Part shown: piece after piece, positions 57,611 through 64,000 of the stretch
How positions within the stretch are numbered: the stretch's first letter is position 1
Layout: every line of letters starts with the position of its first letter
Assembly: GCA_031272365.1 (NCBI GenBank)
Contig: JAISTX010000059.1
Location: 1 to 64,000, forward strand
From: Eubacteriales Family XIII. Incertae Sedis bacterium
GTDB lineage: Bacteria > Bacillota > Clostridia > Peptostreptococcales > Anaerovoracaceae
Length of the DNA: 64,000 nt
Direction of reading: 5' to 3'
Position numbers and translations under genes: made by a program
The notes under the pieces: model-generated
The model's input: the letters and a program-made list of their open reading frames with translations, nothing else
The model's database searches: none
What the model was told of the DNA's origin: nothing

Positions 57611-58215
57611 AATCGTATCTTGTCCCCACAGTCATCGAATCGACCGGGCACGGCGAGCGCGCGTTTGACATCTATTCGCGGCTGCTCAAAGACCGCATCG
57701 TCATCCTCGGCGAGGAGGTCAACGAGCACACGGCCGGGCTCGTGGTCGCGCAGCTGCTGTTCCTCGAAGCGGAGGACAGCGACAAGGACATCAGCCTGTA
57801 CATCAACAGCCCCGGCGGAAGTGTTTCCGCAGGGCTCGCGATTTATGATACAATGCAATATATCCGTTCGGATGTGAGTACGATCTGCCTCGGCATGGCG
57901 GCGTCGATGGGCGCCTTCCTGCTGGCGGCGGGCGCGAAAGGCAAGCGCTATGTCTTGCCGAACGCGGAGATCATGATTCACCAACCGATGGGGGGTGCGC
58001 AGGGCCAGGCGACGGATATCCAGATCGCCGCAGAGCATATCGTGAAAACGAAGGAAAGGCTCAACCGCATCCTCGCGGAGCGTACGGGGCAGGCTTACGA
58101 TCGCGTCGCCGTGGACACGGAGCGCGACAATTGGATGACGGCGGAGGAAGCCGCGGCATACGGGCTCGTTGACAAGGTGATCGCGTCCCATGCCGTGGCG
58201 GGTGAGAAGAAGTAA
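57607..58215 (+). CDS. clpP: ATP-dependent Clp protease proteolytic subunit
   Basis: 202 residues. Catalytic Ser in [11 protein letters not shown], His in [18 protein letters not shown] and Asp in the [24 protein letters not shown] region. The N-terminal [22 protein letters not shown] is standard. It forms the tetradecameric chamber fed by ClpX, encoded next. Confidence 0.98.
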   Translation: MKSYLVPTVIESTGHGERAFDIYSRLLKDRIVILGEEVNEHTAGLVVAQLLFLEAEDSDKDISLYINSPGGSVSAGLAIYDTMQYIRSDVSTICLGMAASMGAFLLAAGAKGKRYVLPNAEIMIHQPMGGAQGQATDIQIAAEHIVKTKERLNRILAERTGQAYDRVAVDTERDNWMTAEEAAAYGLVDKVIASHAVAGEKK

Positions 58216-58231
58216 GACCGGGAGACGGAAC

Positions 58232-59542
58232 ATGAGTCAATACGAAGACAGGAAACAACTGAGATGCTCGTTCTGCGGGAAGACGCAGGACGAGGTGAAG
58301 CGGCTGATCGCGGGCCCGAGCGTCTACATCTGCAACGACTGCATCGAGCTATGCATGGAGATCCTCCGGGAGGAGGAGGAGCAGTTCGCGCGCGAGAACC
58401 GCGTGTACGGCGGCGACCCCGGCAAGCTCTACGTGCCGAAGCCGCAGGAGATCTACGACGCGCTGTCCGACTACGTGATCGGGCAGGAGGACGCGAAGAA
58501 GGTGCTCTCCGTCGCGGTGTACAACCACTACAAACGCATCAACTACACGGGCGCGTACGATTCGGACGGCGTCGAGATCCAAAAGAGCAACATCGTGATG
58601 ATCGGGCCGACGGGCTCCGGCAAGACGCTGCTCGCCCAGACGCTCGCGAAGATCTTCAACGTGCCGTTTGCCATCGCGGACGCGACGGCGCTCACGGAGG
58701 CCGGCTACGTCGGCGAGGACGTGGAGAACATCCTGCTCAAGCTCATCCAGGCGGCCGACGGCGACATCGCGAAGGCGCAGAAGGGCATCATCTACGTCGA
58801 CGAGATCGACAAGATATCGCGCAAAGGCGACAACGTCTCGATCACGCGCGACGTGTCCGGCGAGGGCGTGCAGCAGGCGCTTTTGAAAATCATCGAGGGC
58901 ACGGTGGCCAACGTGCCGCCGCAGGGCGGGCGCAAGCACCCGCACCAGGAGTTCATCCCCTTCGACACGACGAACGTGCTGTTCATCTGCGGCGGGGCCT
59001 TCGACGGCCTCGACAAGATCATCCTGCGCCGCATCGGCGAGAAGACGATCGGCTTCAACAGCGAGGTGAAGGCGACGCGGGAGGAGGCGGCGGACATCCT
59101 GCGCAAGCTGCAGTCCGAGGACCTGCTCAAATACGGGCTCATCCCCGAGTTCGTCGGGCGGCTGCCCGTGACCTGCACGCTGCAGGAGCTCGATTCGGAC
59201 GCGCTCGTGCGCATCATCACGGAGCCGAAAAATTCCCTGCTCAAGCAGTACCGGAAGCTGTTCAAGCTCGACGGCGTCGACCTGGAGATCGAGGAGGACG
59301 CGATCCGCAAGATCGCGGAGAAGGCCATCACGCGCAAGACGGGCGCGCGCGGGCTCCGGAGCATCTTCGAGCACACGATGACCGACGTCATGTTCGAGAT
59401 CCCGTCGCGGCCGGACATCAAGCGCGTCGTGATCACGGAGGCCGCGATCGAGAAGGACACCGGCCCGACGCTCGTGCTTTCCGACAACAAGAAGCAGGTC
59501 AAGAAGGCTGCGCCGGTCCCGGAGAAGCAGAGCGTATCGTAA
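58232..59542 (+). CDS. clpX: ATP-dependent Clp protease ATP-binding subunit ClpX
   Basis: 436 residues from ATG 58232. Zinc-binding domain [27 protein letters not shown], Walker [16 protein letters not shown] near 123, Walker [11 protein letters not shown], the IGF-type loop (EKTIGFNSE), sensor [10 protein letters not shown]. It unfolds tagged proteins, including SsrA- or alanine-tailed chains made by tmRNA and RqcH, into ClpP. Spacing to clpP is 16 nt; the lon ATG follows its stop directly. Confidence 0.98.
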   Translation: MSQYEDRKQLRCSFCGKTQDEVKRLIAGPSVYICNDCIELCMEILREEEEQFARENRVYGGDPGKLYVPKPQEIYDALSDYVIGQEDAKKVLSVAVYNHYKRINYTGAYDSDGVEIQKSNIVMIGPTGSGKTLLAQTLAKIFNVPFAIADATALTEAGYVGEDVENILLKLIQAADGDIAKAQKGIIYVDEIDKISRKGDNVSITRDVSGEGVQQALLKIIEGTVANVPPQGGRKHPHQEFIPFDTTNVLFICGGAFDGLDKIILRRIGEKTIGFNSEVKATREEAADILRKLQSEDLLKYGLIPEFVGRLPVTCTLQELDSDALVRIITEPKNSLLKQYRKLFKLDGVDLEIEEDAIRKIAEKAITRKTGARGLRSIFEHTMTDVMFEIPSRPDIKRVVITEAAIEKDTGPTLVLSDNKKQVKKAAPVPEKQSVS

Positions 59543-61933
59543 ATGTCTGAAGAAGCACAAACGTACTGGCGCGAAGGGAGGCAGGCGGCGATGCCCGTGA
59601 TCCCCTTGCGCGGGCTTACGGCATTCCCCAATATGGTTTTCCACTTCGACGTGGGCAGGGAGAAGTCCGTCAACGCGCTGGAAAAGGCGATGATGAGCGG
59701 GCAGTCCGTCTTCCTCGTGAGCCAGCGGAACGCGGACACGGAGCTGCCGACGCCGGACGACTACTACCAGATCGGCACCGTGGCGAAGATCAAGCAGATG
59801 CTGAAGCTGCCGGGCGACTCGATCCGCGTGCTCGTCGAGGGGCAGTGCCGCGGGAAGATCGTCGAGGCGATCACGGAGATCCCCTACATCGAGGCGCTCG
59901 TCATGGAGATCGACGAGGCCGAGCCGTACGAGGCGCCGCCGAAGGTGGAGGCCCTTTCCCGGGTGCTGCTGGACGCGTTCGACGAATACCTCTCGGTCAA
60001 CCAGAAGCTGCCGGGCGACCTGATCTCGTCCGTGGAGTCCATCGAGCACCCCGGGCGCATGGCGGACACGATCGCCTCCCATATGGATTTCAAGACGGAT
60101 TCGAAGCAGAAGATCCTGGAGGCGTTCGCCCTCGAGGACCGGCTGGAGATCCTCGAGCAGATGATCGTGAAGGAGACCGAGATCGAGCGCATCGAGCAGG
60201 ACATCGGCAAGAAGGTCCGCTCGAAGATCAACCAAAACCAAAAGGAATACTACCTCCGCGAGCAGCTCCGCACGATCCAGCAGGAGCTCGGCGAGGGGGA
60301 GTCCCCGGAGAACGAGTCGCATGACTTCCTCAAGAAGCTCGGCAAGCTGAAGCTGGACAAAAAGATCCACGAGAAGGTCGAGAAGGAGATCAAGCGCCTT
60401 GCGAAGATGCAGCCGGGCAGCGCGGAGGCGACGGTCATCCGCTCCTACGTGGACTGGGTGTTTGACCTCCCGTGGAACGTGTACTCCGCGAAGGCCATAG
60501 ACATCAAGGCGGCGCAGAAGCAGCTGGACGACGACCACTACGGCCTCGACAAGGTCAAGGAGCGCATCCTCGAGTACATGTCGGTGATGGAGCTCGCGCC
60601 GGGCCTGAAGGCGCCGATCCTGTGCCTCGTGGGGCCGCCGGGCGTCGGCAAGACGTCGATCGCGAAGTCCATCGCGACGGCGATGGGGCGCTCGTTCGTG
60701 CGGATGAGCCTGGGCGGCGTCCGCGACGAGGCGGAGATCCGCGGGCACCGGCGCACCTACATCGGCTCGATCCCGGGCCGCATCATCAACGGCATGAAGG
60801 AAGCGAAGACGATGGACCCCGTCTTCCTGTTCGACGAGATAGACAAGATCGGCAACGACTTCCGGGGCGACCCGGCGTCGGCGCTGCTGGAGGTGCTCGA
60901 CCCGGAGCAAAACAAGGAGTTCACGGACCACTACCTGGAGTTCCCGTTCGACCTGTCGAAGGTGTTCTTCATCACGACGGCGAACACGACGGACACGATC
61001 CCCAGGCCCCTGCTGGACCGCATGGAGCTCATCGAGGTGTCGGGGTACACGGAGCAGGAGAAGGTGAAAATCGCCGAGCGGTACCTCGTGCCGAAGCAGT
61101 TTGCGGAGCACGGGCTCACGAAGGAGATGCTGTCCATCTCGACGCCCGCGATCCACGACATCATCGGCTACTACACGCGGGAGTCGGGCGTGCGCAACCT
61201 GGAGCGCCGCATCGCCGGCATCTGCCGGAAATCGGCGCGCCGCATCGTCGAGGAGAAGGTGAAAAGGGTGCTCGTGCGCCCGGGCAACCTGGAAAAATAC
61301 CTCGGCAAGCGGATCTACCGCTTCGACATCGTGGAGAACCAGTCGCTCGTCGGCGTGACGACGGGGCTGGCGTGGACGGCGGTCGGCGGGACGACGCTGT
61401 CCATCGAGACCTCGGCGGTCGCGGGCAAGGGCGGCGTGGTGCTGACCGGGCAGCTCGGCGACGTGATGAAGGAAAGCGCGCGCGCGGGCATCAGCTACAT
61501 CCGCAAGATCGCCAAGGACGTGGGCGTGGCGGAAAACTTCTACGACAAATACGACATCCACGTGCACATCCCCGAGGGGGCGACGCCGAAGGACGGGCCC
61601 TCCGCCGGGGTGACGATGTGCCTCGCGACGCTCTCGACCCTGACCAAGATCCCCGCGCGCCAGGACGTGGCGATGACGGGCGAGATCACCCTCCTCGGCA
61701 AAGTGCTGCCGGTCGGCGGCATCCGCGAGAAGGTGCTCGCGGCGCACCGCGCGGGCATCCGCAAGGTGCTGCTCCCGCGCGAGAACGAGCGCGACCTCGA
61801 GGAGATCCCCGAGGAGGTGCGCAAGGTGATGGGCTTCGAGCTGCTCGACCACGTCAACGACGCGATCCCCTTTGTGCTGACGAAGAAGCCCCGGGCGCGG
61901 AAAAAGCAGGAAACTTCAAGCAGAAAACATTGA
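59543..61933 (+). CDS. lon: ATP-dependent protease Lon
   Basis: 796 residues. N-terminal substrate domain ([22 protein letters not shown]), AAA+ domain with Walker [10 protein letters not shown] near 365 and [10 protein letters not shown], and protease domain with the catalytic dyad Ser in [10 protein letters not shown] near 686 and Lys in [16 protein letters not shown]. The start codon follows the clpX stop with no gap and no separate Shine-Dalgarno space, so lon depends on coupled translation. The usual following gene engB (ysxC) is not there. Confidence 0.97.
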   Translation: MSEEAQTYWREGRQAAMPVIPLRGLTAFPNMVFHFDVGREKSVNALEKAMMSGQSVFLVSQRNADTELPTPDDYYQIGTVAKIKQMLKLPGDSIRVLVEGQCRGKIVEAITEIPYIEALVMEIDEAEPYEAPPKVEALSRVLLDAFDEYLSVNQKLPGDLISSVESIEHPGRMADTIASHMDFKTDSKQKILEAFALEDRLEILEQMIVKETEIERIEQDIGKKVRSKINQNQKEYYLREQLRTIQQELGEGESPENESHDFLKKLGKLKLDKKIHEKVEKEIKRLAKMQPGSAEATVIRSYVDWVFDLPWNVYSAKAIDIKAAQKQLDDDHYGLDKVKERILEYMSVMELAPGLKAPILCLVGPPGVGKTSIAKSIATAMGRSFVRMSLGGVRDEAEIRGHRRTYIGSIPGRIINGMKEAKTMDPVFLFDEIDKIGNDFRGDPASALLEVLDPEQNKEFTDHYLEFPFDLSKVFFITTANTTDTIPRPLLDRMELIEVSGYTEQEKVKIAERYLVPKQFAEHGLTKEMLSISTPAIHDIIGYYTRESGVRNLERRIAGICRKSARRIVEEKVKRVLVRPGNLEKYLGKRIYRFDIVENQSLVGVTTGLAWTAVGGTTLSIETSAVAGKGGVVLTGQLGDVMKESARAGISYIRKIAKDVGVAENFYDKYDIHVHIPEGATPKDGPSAGVTMCLATLSTLTKIPARQDVAMTGEITLLGKVLPVGGIREKVLAAHRAGIRKVLLPRENERDLEEIPEEVRKVMGFELLDHVNDAIPFVLTKKPRARKKQETSSRKH

Positions 61934-61959
61934 TATACGGAAAAGTGATATTTTCGTCA

Positions 61960-61998
61960 GATATTTGTTAGTATATTATAACAAATATCACTTATAAT
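61960..61998 (+). promoter_or_regulatory. 11-bp inverted repeat next to a TATAAT before the MalT-type regulator
   Basis: GATATTTGTTA (61960-61970) and TAACAAATATC (61979-61989) are perfect inverted copies with an 8-bp centre; TATAAT is at 61993-61998, 3 bp beyond. No -35 hexamer is apparent, so the palindrome occupies its place and could be an activator site. GGAGAGGTGA lies before the TTG start. Confidence 0.65.
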
Positions 61999-62023
61999 AT
62001 AATTGCTTGGAGAGGTGAATAAG

Positions 62024-64000
62024 TTGGGAAAAACGAAACAAACAGACGCTAATTTTTCTCGCCTTTCTTTCAGCGGTGCGATCATGCAACGATCCCGCAT
62101 CGACAGATTGTTGGAAAGAGCGATCCACAAGCAAGTGACCTCCATCGTCGCTGGCCCCGGCTACGGGAAGACATTCGCCGTGTATTCCTTCCTGCGGAGC
62201 ACCGATGTGGTCACGACGTGGATCCAGCTCACGGATGCGGACAACAGCCCGATTTTTTTCTGGGAAACCTACTGCAACGCCGTCGCCCCGATCAACCCCG
62301 AGTATGCCGCGAAACTGGCCGCGATCGGCTTCCCGGGCTCGGAAGAGCGTTTCGCGCGCGTGGAGGAGCTCGTCCGGGACACGCTGAAGCCGCGCTTCAA
62401 CTACGTGATGGTCCTGGACGACCTGCACCTGATCCATGACGAAAAGGTCCTGCAGTTTTTCATGCGCATCGCCGTGCGCATGATCCCGGGCGTGTCGTTC
62501 ATCTTCATCTCGCGCGAGGAGGTCATCACGCCCTACGACTTGGACCTTGGGGACGATGACTTTTGCAAGATCGAGGAAAGCGACCTCGTGTTCACGAAAA
62601 ACGAGGTGGCGGAGTACCTGGACATGCTGCACATCGAGGTGACGCCGACGCTCGTGGACGATATCATGTCCTCCACGGAGGGCCTGTCGTACCTCGTGAA
62701 CCTGGCGGGGCGGCTGCTCACCAAGAACCCCGAGGGGCGCGGCTACATCAAAAACTCGATCAAGAACAACACCACGCGCCAGATCAGCGACCAGTTCTAC
62801 GAGGAGCTGCCCGTGGAGATCAAGCGCTTCCTCATCAAGCTCTCCTTCATCGAGCACCTGTCGGAGGACTTCATCAGCTCGATCCCGGACGGGCGCGCTT
62901 TCATGACGGAAACGATGCGCCGGACCTCGCTGGTCCGCTACGACTCCTATATGGGCACCTACCACATCCACCACCTTTTCCTCGATTTCCTGAGGAGCCG
63001 GCAGAACCTGCTCACAGAGGAGGAGAAAGACGCGGTCTACGCGGCAGCGGCGGATTGGTGCTCGCACAACGGCTTCAACCTCGAGGCCATCGGTTATTTG
63101 AAGAAGTGCGGCGACTACAAGGCGATCCTGGACATCGTCGCCGCCATGGAGCTCGACATCGACTTCCACGCGGCCGCTTTCCTGCTGAAGATCTTCGAGG
63201 GCGCCCCGGACGCCTTCTTCGAGGAGAACCCCGCCGCGTGCGTCCTGTACACGCGCATCCTCCTCGCGCTCGGGCGGTTCGACGACTGCGAGGCGGTGCT
63301 CAGGCATTTCGTCTCCGAGCTGGAGCGGGGCGTGGTGACGCCGCCCGCCGCCCGCGCCCTCATGGGGCTGTACAACAACCTCGGCTTCCTTGGCATCCTG
63401 CAATGCTCGGAGACGGGCGACTACGGCTTTTCCGAGTGCTTCGAGAAGGCCTACGGCTATATGGACGCGAGCAACTACCTCGCGACCGGGCCGGCGGTGG
63501 ACTCGGCGATCTGCCCCTACGCCTGCCTGATCGGCAAGAGCGAGGCGGGGGAGCCGGAGCGGTTCATCGAGGCGGTCGATCAGGTGGTGCATTTCGGCTA
63601 CCACACGATGAACGGCAGCCTGTACGGGTCGGACGACCTGACGCGCGCGGAGGTCGCGTATTTCCGCGGCGACATGCAGGACTGCGAGCGGTACGGCATG
63701 ACCGCGACGTTCAAGGCGCGCGAGAAGGGGCAGTCGGAGATCGAAAACCGGGCGCTGCTCTACCTGCTGCGCATGAACCTGTACCAGGGGAAATACCCGA
63801 GGATCATGGAGATCCTCGGCCAGATCGACGAGGTCCTGGAGCGCTCGAATTCCCCGAACAAATACGTGCTGAACGAGATCGCGAAGAGCTGGTTCTACGC
63901 GTCGATCGAGGAGCGCGAGGGCGTGGCGAGCTGGGTGAAGAGCGACTTCATGAGCGGCGAGGCGGAGGCGTACGTGATGGGGCTCGCGGACATCGCGAAA
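62024..64000 (+). CDS. MalT-type STAND ATPase, LuxR-family regulator, 3' end outside window
   Basis: 659 visible codons from TTG 62024; open at the window edge. It is missing from the forward ORF track. Walker A-like VAGPGYGKTFAVYSFL near residue 46, Walker B VMVLDDLHLIHDE near 130, then a winged-helix/arm region (VEIKRFLIKLSFIEHLSEDF) and TPR-like helices (YTRILLALGRFDDCEAVLRHF). MalT-like proteins are ligand-controlled transcription activators with a C-terminal LuxR-type helix-turn-helix, expected beyond the edge. The AT-rich leader and palindrome suggest autoregulation. Its first residues are MGKTKQTDANFSRLSFSGAI. Confidence 0.87.
   Translation, partial: MGKTKQTDANFSRLSFSGAIMQRSRIDRLLERAIHKQVTSIVAGPGYGKTFAVYSFLRSTDVVTTWIQLTDADNSPIFFWETYCNAVAPINPEYAAKLAAIGFPGSEERFARVEELVRDTLKPRFNYVMVLDDLHLIHDEKVLQFFMRIAVRMIPGVSFIFISREEVITPYDLDLGDDDFCKIEESDLVFTKNEVAEYLDMLHIEVTPTLVDDIMSSTEGLSYLVNLAGRLLTKNPEGRGYIKNSIKNNTTRQISDQFYEELPVEIKRFLIKLSFIEHLSEDFISSIPDGRAFMTETMRRTSLVRYDSYMGTYHIHHLFLDFLRSRQNLLTEEEKDAVYAAAADWCSHNGFNLEAIGYLKKCGDYKAILDIVAAMELDIDFHAAAFLLKIFEGAPDAFFEENPAACVLYTRILLALGRFDDCEAVLRHFVSELERGVVTPPAARALMGLYNNLGFLGILQCSETGDYGFSECFEKAYGYMDASNYLATGPAVDSAICPYACLIGKSEAGEPERFIEAVDQVVHFGYHTMNGSLYGSDDLTRAEVAYFRGDMQDCERYGMTATFKAREKGQSEIENRALLYLLRMNLYQGKYPRIMEILGQIDEVLERSNSPNKYVLNEIAKSWFYASIEEREGVASWVKSDFMSGEAEAYVMGLADIAK

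Noticed and set aside
57840-57870. Promoter-like TACAAT/TATATC inside clpP
   Set aside because: Lies within conserved coding sequence with no -35 match and no gene start suitably placed.
58349-61852. 1167-aa minus-strand ORF opposite clpX/lon
   Set aside because: Shadow of GC-rich coding DNA: Arg/Val/Asp/Leu-rich, no domain, while the plus strand encodes intact ClpX and Lon.

Overview
The window is GC-rich, gene-dense DNA from a bacterium of the Firmicutes (Bacillota), most likely an anaerobic, high-GC member of the Clostridia. The evidence is gene content and order: rpmB-yloU-recG-rsmD-coaD-tmcAL, phoH-ybeY-era-recO-glyS, holB-ricT-abrB, murA/spoVG/murC-glmU-prs-pth-mfd, tig-clpP-clpX-lon, plus a pyruvate:ferredoxin oxidoreductase and an acyl-CoA dehydrogenase. 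SpoVG, AbrB/SpoVT and RicT (PSP1) are typical of spore-forming lineages, but no sporulation structural gene is present, so spore formation itself is not shown. The genus cannot be named from this sequence.

Layout. 1-7.4 kb is accessory: a TPR-repeat protein cut by the window edge, several palindromic repeats, a minus-strand unit rqcH > type IIL (MmeI-like) restriction-modification enzyme > ASCH-domain protein, and small orphan ORFs. 7.5-13.5 kb is housekeeping (rpmB, Asp23-like yloU, recG, rsmD, coaD, coiled-coil protein, tmcAL) and ends with tRNA-Ser(CGA). 13.8-24.3 kb is metabolic and transport: acyl-CoA dehydrogenase behind an operator-bearing promoter, MarR, a FecCD-type ABC importer with a MoeA-like protein, ArsR, a LuxE/LuxC acyl-reductase pair, an orphan DUF433 antitoxin with a truncated toxin, and an MFS carrier. 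24.4-30.1 kb is signalling: a 1224-residue hybrid histidine kinase, a HIT protein and a membrane diguanylate cyclase. 30.3-47.2 kb is core (rpsU, phoH-ybeY-era-recO, DUF4342, glyS, holB, ricT, abrB, murA, spoVG, murC, a GlmU C-terminal half, prs, pth, mfd). 47.2-64 kb holds cheA-cheR, nifJ, an HtrA protease, tig-clpP-clpX-lon and the start of a MalT-type regulator.

How genes work together. Many neighbours overlap by 1-16 nt (ATGA, GTGA, TTGA junctions), so the operons are probably translationally coupled. Several functional modules are clear: protein quality control (tig, clpP, clpX, lon, htrA, rqcH), ribosome and rRNA/tRNA maturation (rsmD, tmcAL, ybeY, era, glyS), cell-wall precursor synthesis (murA, murC, glmU C-half), DNA repair (recG, recO, mfd, holB) and a probable oxyanion or metal-chelate importer linked to molybdenum cofactor synthesis.

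The most unusual signals are: (1) at least six, probably seven, genes whose start codon lies only 6-8 nt downstream of a -10 box with no convincing Shine-Dalgarno, implying frequent leaderless transcripts; (2) three different palindromic repeat families, two of which have invaded coding sequence (the restriction-modification gene and the cheA linker); (3) a GlmU reduced to its acetyltransferase half; (4) a truncated DUF5615-type toxin beside an intact DUF433 antitoxin; (5) a LuxE-LuxC pair without luciferase. No rRNA, CRISPR array, prophage or insertion sequence was seen.
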